Below are positions 1 to 7,677 of a stretch of DNA of 64,000 nt, one piece after another. The DNA is taken from assembly GCF_015999465.1 (NCBI RefSeq), contig NZ_CP065534.1, positions 248,001 to 312,000 on the forward strand, given 5' to 3'. The notes beneath the pieces were generated by a model. It searched no databases, was not told the DNA's origin, and was given only the letters and a program-made list of their open reading frames with translations. The translations under genes were made by a program, and so were the position numbers. Numbering within the stretch: position 1 is the first letter of the stretch; every line of letters begins with the position of its first letter. The DNA is from Lonsdalea populi. GTDB lineage: Bacteria; Pseudomonadota; Gammaproteobacteria; Enterobacterales; Enterobacteriaceae.

Positions 1-325
1 CGTACATAAACAGCCCCGCGCGGATCATCCATGCGGGACGCAGATGAGGTTCGTGGGGCAGGCGAAAGCGCAGCGGCGATATAATATGCGGCGCCATTTT
101 CAGCAGGACTTCGCGTTCCGATAGCGCCTCGCCGACCAGACGGAATTCGTAGTGTTCCAGATAGCGCAGGCCGCCATGAATCAGTTTTGAGCTGGCGGAA
201 GAGGTGGCGCAAGCCAGATCCTGCGCTTCCAACAGCAGCACTGACAGGCCCCGGCCTGCCGCATCCGCAGCAATACCCGCGCCGTTAATTCCCCCGCCGA
301 TCACGATCAGGTCTTTGGTTTCCAC
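1..325 (-). CDS. glpD: Aerobic glycerol-3-phosphate dehydrogenase, 5' part only
   Basis: FAD-dependent, membrane-associated oxidation of sn-glycerol-3-phosphate to dihydroxyacetone phosphate, feeding electrons to quinone. The visible ~108 N-terminal residues contain the dinucleotide-binding motif VIGGGINGAGIAADAAGRG and the family stretch SSKLIHGGLRYLEHYEF, essentially as in E. coli GlpD. The gene leaves the window at its 3' side. The frame starts with GTG at 323-325 (GTG GAA ACC AAA), preceded by GGAGGGG; E. coli uses ATG at this position. It is divergent from glpEGR, as in E. coli. The upstream region carries GlpR-like operators. Confidence 0.96.
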   Translation of the reverse strand, partial: METKDLIVIGGGINGAGIAADAAGRGLSVLLLEAQDLACATSSASSKLIHGGLRYLEHYEFRLVGEALSEREVLLKMAPHIISPLRFRLPHEPHLRPAWMIRAGLFMY

Positions 326-351
326 ATTCCCCTCCACCGTATTCCGCATAA

Positions 352-401
352 AATGTTCGTTTTCGCTCACGATAGTAATCGTAAACAAACATACATGCCA
401 A
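352..401 (-). promoter_or_regulatory. glpD promoter with two GlpR-like operators
   Basis: Read on the minus strand, TTGGCA (396-401) and TACTAT (372-377) are separated by 18 bp and form a plausible sigma-70 promoter for glpD. One GlpR-like operator, TATGTTTGTTTACGATTAC, lies between the boxes. A second half-conserved one, read on the plus strand as ATGTTCGTTTTCGCTCAC (353-370), covers the start region. Both resemble the known consensus WATGTTCGWTAWCGAACATW. The glpR gene is close by. Site assignment is by eye. Confidence 0.55.
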
Positions 402-553
402 GGATTAACCAAATAAAAACATTTATACGTGACTCAGTTAACAATAATGGGGCCGTGGTGAGAGAAATTCGTTCTTCCTGCCGGCTTTTGTGGGGCTGAG
501 CGGAGGGAGTGAGATACAATAGACACAATTTTATAACAAGCGGGCGAAGAATC

Positions 554-874
554 ATGGAGCAGTTTGAGGCGATTGATGTAGAGCAGGCCTATCAGCGTTG
601 GCAGTCAGGGCAGGTATTGGTTGATATTCGCGACCCGCAAAGTTTCGCCGCCGCGCACGTGCCGGGAGCGGTCCATCTGACCAACGACACGCTGAACGAC
701 TTTGTCGGCGGGGCGGATGTCGAGCAGCCGGTGATGGTGTTGTGTTATCACGGCATCAGCAGTCGCAATGCCGCCCAATACCTGCTCAGCCTCGGATTTT
801 CCTCCGTGTACAGCGTGGACGGCGGTTTTGAGGCCTGGCAACGGCGCTTCCCGGAGGAAACGTCGGCGGGCTGA
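554..874 (+). CDS. glpE: Thiosulfate sulfurtransferase GlpE (single-domain rhodanese)
   Basis: Transfers sulfane sulfur from thiosulfate to thiol acceptors or cyanide in the cytoplasm. It is a 106-residue single rhodanese domain, close to the 108 of E. coli GlpE. It has the DIRDPQSF motif and an active-site loop CYHGISSR whose nucleophile is Cys64. The start ATG at 554 matches the E. coli N-terminus (MEQFE); an upstream in-frame start at 509 gives extra residues without homology. It is the first gene of glpE-glpG-glpR, divergent from glpD. Confidence 0.96.
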   Translation: MEQFEAIDVEQAYQRWQSGQVLVDIRDPQSFAAAHVPGAVHLTNDTLNDFVGGADVEQPVMVLCYHGISSRNAAQYLLSLGFSSVYSVDGGFEAWQRRFPEETSAG

Positions 875-964
875 TGTGGATTCGTTGGGGATGGCGCTGA
901 TTTTCCCGTGCTAAATGTTTTAGAATCAAGCTCATTGAACGATATAGCGAGAAGCTCAACCACC

Positions 965-1804
965 ATGATCCGGATTATCGCCTTACCCAATCCGCGCCAG
1001 GCTCAGGCGTTCGTGGATTATATGCGTACACAGCACATTCGGCTGGCGATACGCGCCAACGACGGTGAGTATGAACTGTGGCTGCAGGACGATAGCGAGC
1101 TGGCGAGGGTGGACAAAGAGCTGGAGCGCTTCATGGATGAGCCCTGGCATGCGCGTTACCAGGCGGCCAGTTGGCAAAGCGGCACCACCCGCACGGGATT
1201 GCGCTATCCTTCTTTCTCCTTTACCAACGAACTGCGTCAGCGCGCGGGACCGCTGACGTTGGCGGTACTGGTCGTCACCGTCGCCATTTATCTCCTCATG
1301 CAGTTCTATGGCATCGAACGAATGATGTTGCTGCTGTCCTACCCGGACACGGGGCAGGAGATGCTGCTGTGGCGCTGGTTCAGCCATATCCTGCTGCATT
1401 TCTCACTGCTGCATATTCTGTTTAACCTGATGTGGTGGTGGTATCTCGGCGGGCCGGTAGAAAAAACGCTCGGCACGCGCAAGCTGTTTGTGATCCTGCT
1501 GCTGTCCGCGGCGCTCAGCGGTTGGGCGCAGTCGTGGTTCAGCGGCGTCTATTTCGGCGGCCTTTCCGGCGTCGTCTATGCCCTGACGGGCTATGTCTGG
1601 CTGCGGGGGGAGCGGCAGCCTGACGGACCGTTGCATCTACCGCGCGGACTGATGGCGTTCTCCGTCCTGTGGTTGGTCGCGGGCTATTTCGATGTGTTCG
1701 GCATGTCCATCGCCAATGGCGCGCACGTTGCCGGTTTGGTGGTGGGACTGCTGATGGCATGGTGGGATACCGGGCGTCGCGTGTCGGCAGAGAAGAGGAG
1801 ATAA
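965..1804 (+). CDS. glpG: Rhomboid intramembrane serine protease GlpG
   Basis: Inner-membrane rhomboid protease that cleaves transmembrane helices of orphan or unstable membrane proteins. The 279-residue protein has an N-terminal cytoplasmic domain (to about residue 85) followed by six hydrophobic helices. The catalytic dyad is intact and numbered as in E. coli: Ser201 in [10 protein letters not shown] and His254 in NGAHVAG. The [18 protein letters not shown] stretch is the rhomboid signature region. The start at 965 fits the E. coli N-terminus; an upstream start at 908 would add 19 unrelated residues. It lies 2 nt before the glpR start. Confidence 0.96.
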   Translation: MIRIIALPNPRQAQAFVDYMRTQHIRLAIRANDGEYELWLQDDSELARVDKELERFMDEPWHARYQAASWQSGTTRTGLRYPSFSFTNELRQRAGPLTLAVLVVTVAIYLLMQFYGIERMMLLLSYPDTGQEMLLWRWFSHILLHFSLLHILFNLMWWWYLGGPVEKTLGTRKLFVILLLSAALSGWAQSWFSGVYFGGLSGVVYALTGYVWLRGERQPDGPLHLPRGLMAFSVLWLVAGYFDVFGMSIANGAHVAGLVVGLLMAWWDTGRRVSAEKRR

Positions 1805-1806
1805 TC

Positions 1807-2565
1807 ATGAAGCAAACGCAGCGACATGAGGCCATTATCGAACTGGTGCGTCAGCAGGGCTATGTGAGCACCGAAGCGCTGGTGGCGCATTTTTCCGTTA
1901 GCCCGCAGACCATACGCCGCGACCTTAACGACCTGGCCGAACGTCATCAAATCCATCGTCATCATGGTGGCGCGGCGCTGCCTTCCAGTTCCGTCAACGC
2001 CGAGTATCAAGACCGCAAAATGATGTGGTCGGATGAAAAGGCCCGTATCGCTGGTCAGGTCGCGAGCCTAATCCCCGACGGCGCCACCCTGTTTATTGAT
2101 ATCGGCACCACGCCGGAGGCGGTCGCGCATGCGTTGATGAACCACAAGGGGTTGCGCGTGGTCACCAACAATCTTAATGTGGCGACGCTGTTGAAAGGCA
2201 AAGAAGATTTCCGCCTGATTCTGGCCGGCGGCGAAGTGCGTAGCCGTGACGGCGGCATCATCGGCGAAGCGACGCTGGACTTTATTTCCCAATTCCGCCT
2301 CGACTACGGCATTCTGGGGATCAGCGGCATCGATATGGACGGCTCCCTGCTGGAGTTCGACTACCACGAGGTGCGCACCAAGCGAGCGATTATCGACAAT
2401 TCCCGCTGCGTCATGCTGGTCACCGACCACTCCAAATTTGGCCGAAACGCGATGGTGAATCTCGGCAATATGGATCTCATCGATTATTTGTTTACCGATC
2501 GGCTGCCGCCCGCCGGCGTGCTGAAAATTATCGAACAATCCAAGGTGCAACTCTCGTTGTGTTAA
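1807..2565 (+). CDS. glpR: DeoR-family repressor of the glp regulon
   Basis: Represses glycerol and glycerol-3-phosphate genes; glycerol-3-phosphate is the inducer in the family. The 252-residue protein has an N-terminal DeoR helix-turn-helix (VSTEALVAHFSVSPQTIRRD, about residues 18-37) and a C-terminal sugar-phosphate sensor domain (FIDIGTTPEAVAHAL and LEFDYHEVRTKRAII). The start at 1807 is preceded by AGAGGAG and follows the glpG stop directly, so translation is probably coupled. The length equals that of E. coli GlpR. Operator-like sites occur upstream of glpD in this window. Confidence 0.96.
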   Translation: MKQTQRHEAIIELVRQQGYVSTEALVAHFSVSPQTIRRDLNDLAERHQIHRHHGGAALPSSSVNAEYQDRKMMWSDEKARIAGQVASLIPDGATLFIDIGTTPEAVAHALMNHKGLRVVTNNLNVATLLKGKEDFRLILAGGEVRSRDGGIIGEATLDFISQFRLDYGILGISGIDMDGSLLEFDYHEVRTKRAIIDNSRCVMLVTDHSKFGRNAMVNLGNMDLIDYLFTDRLPPAGVLKIIEQSKVQLSLC

Positions 2566-2645
2566 TGCGAAAGTGTTGGCTGCTCCTCTGTTTTCTTGCC
2601 GCAATGGCCGGATGCCGGAGCGCCGGCGCTTTCCGTCGGCGGTGA
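2565..2645 (+). CDS. Possible 26-residue lipoprotein-signal ORF coupled to glpR
   Basis: The ATG overlaps the glpR stop (TAATG). The frame encodes a basic start, a hydrophobic run and AMAGC, resembling a lipoprotein signal peptide with a Cys at residue 17. It then has only nine more residues (rich in Arg) before TGA. It could be the decayed front of a lost lipoprotein gene or a chance reading frame. No family is recognised. Confidence 0.2.
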   Translation: MRKCWLLLCFLAAMAGCRSAGAFRRR

Positions 2646-3019
2646 TATAACGCGTTGATCTTGCTATGCCTATCAACGGCAATTGCATGATAATCATCGG
2701 CTAGATATAGTTCCGATAGACCCTGTTTGGATCCAGGCGTTCGATCAGGCTGCCATCTACCGCCGGTAACGTGATGCAGGAAATGTTAGCACCTCTCACT
2801 CTTACCGGCGACCATCTGGACATTGGCTCGACAGACTCCGTCGTGACCTTCGAGGTTTAGTTCGCCCTGCGGCGTCCTAAGCATTGCGAAACGACGGTGT
2901 CGCCCACTGAATCGCTCTCAGCCGTAGACTAAAGGAGTATGATCGCGACCGCCTGACGAGGGTGAAGCTCACATGGCTTGACCTCGGAGATTGCTGGCTG
3001 ACCGGCTTCTCCCGGAAAG
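2646..3019. other. Intergenic stretch without a recognised gene
   Basis: These ~370 bases between glpR and the malP remnant contain only short broken frames. In E. coli the rtc genes, malT and the body of malP occupy this interval. It is most simply read as decayed sequence left by deletion of those genes, but I could not recognise any individual remnant before about 3020. Confidence 0.4.
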
Positions 3020-3180
3020 CTATCGACAATCCCGTTCTTTTATACCGTCGTACACAGCCGAGTGGACTCGCTGTACCGCAACCGGATGCGCGACTGTTGT
3101 GCCGCCAGGTGAATCGCGCTTTCTTTTATGGGAATGTTCAGGCCGATCGGACTCATGATTATCAAAACGTATGGGGCAGA
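3020..3180 (+). pseudogene. malP: 3' remnant of maltodextrin phosphorylase malP
   Basis: The stretch retains pieces of the MalP C-terminus in more than one frame. From 3062, GTG GAC TCG CTG TAC CGC AAC encodes VDSLYRN (E. coli VDVLYRD). After a stop and frame change, GGAATGTTCAG (3131-3141) and the codons for DRTHDYQ (E. coli DRSIRDYQ) and a Trp follow. These fragments are in the correct order and immediately precede malQ, exactly where malP ends in E. coli. The frame changes show that the gene is dead; the 5' ~2.2 kb is absent. Confidence 0.75.
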
Positions 3181-3204
3181 TGCGTTGTTAAGGAAGCAAT
3201 AAAC

Positions 3205-5310
3205 ATGGCGTTAGAGGCTAATAAAACGATACCCCGGCGAATTTCCATCGCCGAGACCTACGTTGACGACACCGGTCGCCACCAGAAAATCGACAGGTCG
3301 ACACAAGCGAAACTGCTGAGCCTGCTGAGCGCAGAGGGGATCAATGATCAGCCGATTCCGCCGGTGAAAGTGTGGCGTGAGGGGGAACCTGTGACGATCT
3401 GGGTACAGGGCAACGGCCACTATCGCTGGACGTTCGATTACGAGCAAGGCGGCCTGATTGAGGGCAAGATCGCGGGAGGGACATTCCTGACGCTGCCTGA
3501 GCCTTTGCCTCAGGGGTATCATCATTTGACGCTGGAACAGGACGGCCGGCGGTGGCGCTGCCAGGCGATTATCGCGCCGGTGTGTTGCTATGAGCCGGAG
3601 GCGCTCTCGCAGGGAAAACGCTGGTGGGGCGTCTCCGTACAGCTTTATACCTTGCGTTCTCAGCATAACTGGGGCATCGGCGATTTCGGCGATCTGAAAA
3701 CGTTGCTTGAAGAGGTGGCGCGGCGCGGCGGCGCGTTCGTCGGACTTAACCCACTGCACGCGCTGTCCCCCTCTGAGCCGGATAACGTCAATCCTTATAG
3801 CCCTTCGTCGCGTTACTGGATCAACACCATCTATATCGACATCAATCATGTGAATGATTTCCTCCAGAGCGAGGAGGCTCAGCGGTGGTGGCGAAGCGAC
3901 GAGACCCAACGTCGGTTGTCCGCCGTTCGCGCCAGCCGCTGGGTGGACTATCGATCGGTCACCGCGCTGAAACTGGATGCTTTGCGCCTGTCGTTCCAGC
4001 ACTTCAACCGTCGCAGCACGCTCGATCCGCGTCAGCTTGCCTTTCAGCAGTTTATCTCCCGCGGCGGCGGCAGATTGCAGCAACAGGCGACCTACGAGGC
4101 GTTATATGCGTGGCTGGAACGTCAAGGCGACTCATTCAGCGACTGGAGCCAATGGCCTGAATGTTATCAGGATGCGCAGGGGGAAAGTGTGGTCTGCTTT
4201 CGAGAGTCTCACGCTGAAGAGATCATGTTTTATTGCTGGCTGCAGTGGCTGGCTCATGAACAACTGGCGGCCTGCTACGATCACAGCAAACAGTTGGGGA
4301 TGCCGCTGGGGCTTTATCGGGAAGTGGCGGAAGGGGTGGCGTGCCGTAGCGCCGATTCCTGGCAGGAACGTCCCTTATTTTGCCACGACGCCAGTATCGG
4401 CGCCGTGCCGCAAATGCGGATGCCGCAAGGGCAGAGTGGGCCTCTGGCACCGGTCAATCCGGTTCAGCTGCAGCGCTACGGCTACCAGCCTTTCATCGAT
4501 ATGATCCGCAGCAATATGGCGCACACCAGCGCGGTGTGCCTCCATCATGTGGCGTCGCTGATGCGCGAGTGGTGGGTCCCGCAGGAGCGTGGGTCGGAAG
4601 ACGGCGGCTTTATCTATTATCCCGTGGACGACCTGCTGGCGATCCTGGCGCTGGAAAGCCAACGTCATCGCTGTATGGTAATGGGCGATGAGCAGGGCGT
4701 TTTGCCTGAAGGGATGGTCAGCAAACTGCGCGATAGCCGCATCTACTCCTGCCGGGTGCTGTTTTTCGAACGCAACCCGCAGGGGGAGTTCTACGCGCCG
4801 CAGGACTATCCGCCGCGCTCGATGGCGACCGTGACCACGCACGATTTACCGACGCTGCGGGGCTACTGGCAGCGTATCGATCTGATGTTGGCGCACGAGT
4901 TGGGCCTGTGTTCCGGTGACGTGCTGTTGAGCCGCAGACTTGAGGCGCGTGAGCAGGCTAAACAGGCGCTGCTGGACGCATTGCATCACTATGGACATCT
5001 ACCGCAGCGCGTGGGGCGCAATGCGACGCTGACGACGATGAGCGCTCAGCTAAGCCGAGGCGTACAGCGTTACCTGGCGGAAAGCGCCAGCGGCCTGCTG
5101 GGACTGCGTCTGGAAGAGTGGCTGGATATGGCGACGCCGGTCTGCGTACCGGGCGGAGAACAGCAATACCCCAACTGGCGGCGTAAGCTGAGTCGGTCAC
5201 TGGATTCCATCTTCGGGGATAGCTATCTGGAACGGCTGATGCGTGATATCGATCTGCGACGAAACAGACCGCTGCCGAGCAGGAACGGCGGCGCGCCAAC
5301 CGGGACATAA
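3205..5310 (+). CDS. malQ: GH77 4-alpha-glucanotransferase homologue with replaced catalytic residues
   Basis: Full-length (701 residues) homologue of amylomaltase, which disproportionates maltodextrins in the cytoplasm. The N-terminal domain (about 1-140) and the GH77 barrel are recognisable (LYTLRSQHNWGIGDFGDL, NPLHALSPSEPDN, YPVDDLLAILALESQRHRC, THDLPTLRGYW). The expected LRIDH motif reads VCLHH, so the nucleophile Asp is His447. The acid/base motif GEDLG reads GDEQG, so Glu is Asp495. GLYRDL reads GLYREV. The third catalytic Asp (Asp547 in THDLP) remains. ATG 3205 has AAGGAAG upstream and fits the E. coli N-terminus; an in-frame start at 2962 would include malP remnant sequence. Probably inactive or altered. 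Confidence 0.85.
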   Translation: MALEANKTIPRRISIAETYVDDTGRHQKIDRSTQAKLLSLLSAEGINDQPIPPVKVWREGEPVTIWVQGNGHYRWTFDYEQGGLIEGKIAGGTFLTLPEPLPQGYHHLTLEQDGRRWRCQAIIAPVCCYEPEALSQGKRWWGVSVQLYTLRSQHNWGIGDFGDLKTLLEEVARRGGAFVGLNPLHALSPSEPDNVNPYSPSSRYWINTIYIDINHVNDFLQSEEAQRWWRSDETQRRLSAVRASRWVDYRSVTALKLDALRLSFQHFNRRSTLDPRQLAFQQFISRGGGRLQQQATYEALYAWLERQGDSFSDWSQWPECYQDAQGESVVCFRESHAEEIMFYCWLQWLAHEQLAACYDHSKQLGMPLGLYREVAEGVACRSADSWQERPLFCHDASIGAVPQMRMPQGQSGPLAPVNPVQLQRYGYQPFIDMIRSNMAHTSAVCLHHVASLMREWWVPQERGSEDGGFIYYPVDDLLAILALESQRHRCMVMGDEQGVLPEGMVSKLRDSRIYSCRVLFFERNPQGEFYAPQDYPPRSMATVTTHDLPTLRGYWQRIDLMLAHELGLCSGDVLLSRRLEAREQAKQALLDALHHYGHLPQRVGRNATLTTMSAQLSRGVQRYLAESASGLLGLRLEEWLDMATPVCVPGGEQQYPNWRRKLSRSLDSIFGDSYLERLMRDIDLRRNRPLPSRNGGAPTGT

Positions 5311-5319
5311 CCTCAGGCC

Positions 5320-5345
5320 GTTGCCGGCCCGTTCGGGTCGGCAAC
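5320..5345. terminator. Hairpin between convergent malQ and nfuA
   Basis: An 11-bp stem with one G-T pair (GTTGCCGGCCC / GGGTCGGCAAC) and a GTTC loop sits between the two convergent genes. There is no clear T-run on either side, so termination is inferred from position and stem strength. Confidence 0.4.
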
Positions 5346-5361
5346 CTGAAGCACAGGGAAA

Positions 5362-5937
5362 TCAGTAGTAGGAGTGCTCGCCGGGCTGATGCTCGGTGAG
5401 ATCGCGAACGCCAGCCAGTTCCGGGAACTTCTGCAGCAGCTCCTTTTCGATCCCTTCTTTCAGCGTGTAATCCACCATCGAACAGCCGTTACAACCTCCA
5501 CCGAACTGTAAAATGGCATAACCGTCGTCGGTGATTTCCATCAGTGACACCTGTCCGCCGTGACCAGCCAGCTGTGGGTTGATCTGCGACTGCAACACGT
5601 ACTCCACGCGCTCGACCAGCGGGGCATCGTCGTCCACTTTGCGCATCTTGGCGTTAGGCGCTTTCAGCGTGAGCTGGGAGCCCAACTGATCGGTGACGAA
5701 ATCGATCTCGGCATTTTCCAGGTAAGGGGCGCTGAGTTCGTCGACGTAGGCCGACAGCTTCTCAAACTTCAGCTCGGTATCATTCGGCTCAACGGCATCG
5801 GGCGGGCAGTAAGAAACACCGCACTCAGCACTCGGAGTGCCGGGATTGATGACGAAAACACGGATCTGGGTGCCTTCCTCTTGCTTTGCCAGCAGTTTGA
5901 CAAAATGCTCCTGAGCAGTGTCGGTAATATGGATCAT
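5362..5937 (-). CDS. nfuA: Fe/S biogenesis protein NfuA
   Basis: Carrier that delivers [4Fe-4S] clusters to apoproteins under oxidative or iron stress. The 191-residue protein has the E. coli length. An N-terminal degenerate A-type domain (about 1-95) is followed by the Nfu domain (about 105-185) with the cluster-binding CxxC in [14 protein letters not shown]. It is convergent with malQ; in E. coli gntT lies between them and is missing here. gntX lies just upstream in the same orientation. Confidence 0.97.
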   Translation of the reverse strand: MIHITDTAQEHFVKLLAKQEEGTQIRVFVINPGTPSAECGVSYCPPDAVEPNDTELKFEKLSAYVDELSAPYLENAEIDFVTDQLGSQLTLKAPNAKMRKVDDDAPLVERVEYVLQSQINPQLAGHGGQVSLMEITDDGYAILQFGGGCNGCSMVDYTLKEGIEKELLQKFPELAGVRDLTEHQPGEHSYY

Positions 5938-5996
5938 AATATTAACTCAATAGTTGACTACGCCAGTTGGTTATAATACGCCCATCCCGCCGGTCA

Positions 5997-6701
5997 CTAC
6001 AAGGTGCGGCACAGACACCAAACCTGGATGTGCGCCGCTCCCTGCCTCATCAGCACCCGGCTAATCTCCGCCATCGTACTGCCGGTGGTGACCACATCAT
6101 CCAGCACCACGACCCGTTTACCCGTCAGCGGCAGCGTACAACAAAACGCCCCGCGCAAATTGCGGCGGCGGGCCGCGGCGGTCAATAGCCTCTGCGGCGG
6201 GGTGGAGCGGATGCGGGTGAGGCCGTCCGCCGCGTAGCGACAGTGTAGCCAGCGCGCCAGCGGCGCGGCCAAGAGCGCCGTTTGATTATAGCCTCTCCGC
6301 CACTGCCGTCTCCTATGCAGCGGTACGGTCAACAGCAGGTCAGGCCGGGGAAACAGGTGATGCGGCGCGTTCAGCGCCGACTGCCGATATCGCTGGCGCC
6401 AGCACAGCCACAGCAGACGCGCCAGCGCGGGGGCGATCTCCCCCTGACCGTAAAATTTCAGCTGTTTAATCAACCCATCCAAAGGCGGCCGATAATCGGA
6501 GACGAACAGCAGGGCATGCCAGGGCGGCGGATGTTGCAGACAGCGCCCGCAGGGGAGCGATGCCGAAGCGGCGGGCAGACCGCAGCGCGGACAGCAGCAG
6601 GGCGGTGGCGGAAGACGACGCAGGCAGTGACTGCATATCCCATGATGACTATCATACAGCGGCTGCCGGCAAAGCCGGCACTGCGTCAAAAAGGTGAACA
6701 T
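5997..6701 (-). CDS. gntX: ComF-family phosphoribosyltransferase-like protein GntX
   Basis: Homologue of E. coli GntX and of ComF, which is needed for use of external DNA in Haemophilus and Bacillus. It has a cysteine-rich N-terminus (CRLCRQPL, CSHC, CPRCGLP, CGRCLQ) that probably binds zinc. A phosphoribosyltransferase domain with the PRPP-type loop VVVLDDVVTTGSTMAE lies near the C-terminus, which ends VQVWCLCRTL as in E. coli. ATG 6701 has GAGGG upstream and gives 234 residues; ATG 6716 is an alternative lacking a ribosome site. The hofMNOPQ DNA-uptake genes are also present in this window. Confidence 0.9.
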   Translation of the reverse strand: MFTFLTQCRLCRQPLYDSHHGICSHCLRRLPPPPCCCPRCGLPAASASLPCGRCLQHPPPWHALLFVSDYRPPLDGLIKQLKFYGQGEIAPALARLLWLCWRQRYRQSALNAPHHLFPRPDLLLTVPLHRRRQWRRGYNQTALLAAPLARWLHCRYAADGLTRIRSTPPQRLLTAAARRRNLRGAFCCTLPLTGKRVVVLDDVVTTGSTMAEISRVLMRQGAAHIQVWCLCRTL

Positions 6702-6770
6702 CCTGTTTTCCCTCATGATTAAAAACGACGCGACATCATTATTTTACGTTGAGAAGAAGGACAATAACGC

Positions 6771-7541
6771 ATGGCTACGTTGCATTGGCAGACGGAAGGC
6801 GAAGGCGAACAAGACATTGTGCTGCTGCACGGATGGGGACTGAATGCTCAGGTATGGAACAGCATTATTCCGCGACTGGCACCGCATTTTCGCCTGCGCC
6901 GCGCCGACCTGCCGGGCTATGGACAAAGTCAGGGTTTTGGGCCGATGCCGCTGGCGGAGATGGCCGCCGAGGTGCTGAAACGCGCGCCTGAGAAAGCTAT
7001 TTGGCTGGGCTGGTCGTTGGGCGGGCTGGTGGCGAGCCAGGTTGCGTTGACTCATCCAGCGCGGGTGACCGCGCTGGTGACGTTGTCCTCCTCTCCCTGC
7101 TTTCAGGCGCAAGAGACATGGCCGGGCATCAAACCCACCGTACTGGCGGGCTTTCAGCAGCAGTTGCAGGAAGATTTTCAGCGTACCGTAGAGCGTTTTC
7201 TGGCGCTGCAAACGCTGGGAACGGCCAGCGCTAAACAGGATGCCAGACTGCTGAAATCCGTGGTGCTGGAGCAGCCGATGCCGGCGGTGGACGTGCTGAA
7301 CGGCGGGCTGGAGATATTGTCGCAAGTGGACTTGCGGGAGCCGTTGGCGTCGCTTACCGTGCCTTTCCTGCGGATCTACGGCGCGCTGGATGGCTTAGTA
7401 CCCCGCGCTATCGTGCCGCTGCTAGACGAGCGATGGCCGCAGTCGACCTCGGTGATCGTTCCCAAGTCAGCGCATGCGCCGTTTATCTCGCATCCCGATA
7501 ATGTGGTCGAGGCGCTGCTGGCGTTCACCACGCCACGATAA
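6771..7541 (+). CDS. bioH: Pimeloyl-ACP methyl ester carboxylesterase BioH
   Basis: Alpha/beta hydrolase that removes the methyl group from pimeloyl-ACP methyl ester, ending the BioC-BioH route to the biotin precursor. The 256-residue protein carries the nucleophile elbow GWSLGG with Ser82, an oxyanion-side HGWGLN motif, and the later Asp (GALDGLVPR) and His (SAHAPF) of the triad. It is divergent from gntX, as in E. coli. Downstream is an unrelated phosphatase instead of rpnA/feo. Confidence 0.96.
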   Translation: MATLHWQTEGEGEQDIVLLHGWGLNAQVWNSIIPRLAPHFRLRRADLPGYGQSQGFGPMPLAEMAAEVLKRAPEKAIWLGWSLGGLVASQVALTHPARVTALVTLSSSPCFQAQETWPGIKPTVLAGFQQQLQEDFQRTVERFLALQTLGTASAKQDARLLKSVVLEQPMPAVDVLNGGLEILSQVDLREPLASLTVPFLRIYGALDGLVPRAIVPLLDERWPQSTSVIVPKSAHAPFISHPDNVVEALLAFTTPR

Positions 7542-7604
7542 GACATCCCGTCATTCTCATTGCCAGGACGCGCGATTTTGTCCATGTGATGCCACCTGTG
7601 ACGG

Positions 7605-7638
7605 GGTTCATCAAAATGTAAGAAATCATCATTAGCTT
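7605..7638 (+). promoter_or_regulatory. Candidate Pho box and -10 upstream of the alkaline phosphatase
   Basis: GGTTCATCAAAATGTAAG (7605-7622) matches 11 of 18 positions of the PhoB box CTGTCATAAAWCTGTCAY. As two 11-bp half sites the match is about 15 of 22. Ten bases further is TAGCTT (7633-7638), the same box-to-minus-10 spacing as E. coli phoA. The match is weak in itself but fits the function of the downstream gene. Confidence 0.4.
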
Positions 7639-7677
7639 ATGTCCAGACCATGATCAACTGCGAAGGACATAAATAGA

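Noticed and set aside
1669..1806. Upstream start of glpR that overlaps glpG
   Set aside because: The additional residues have no similarity; ATG 1807 has a strong ribosome site and gives the exact family length.
2962..3204. In-frame N-terminal extension of malQ, giving 782 residues
   Set aside because: The extension encodes malP remnant sequence, lacks a ribosome site, and the E. coli N-terminus aligns from ATG 3205, which has a good upstream AAGGAAG.
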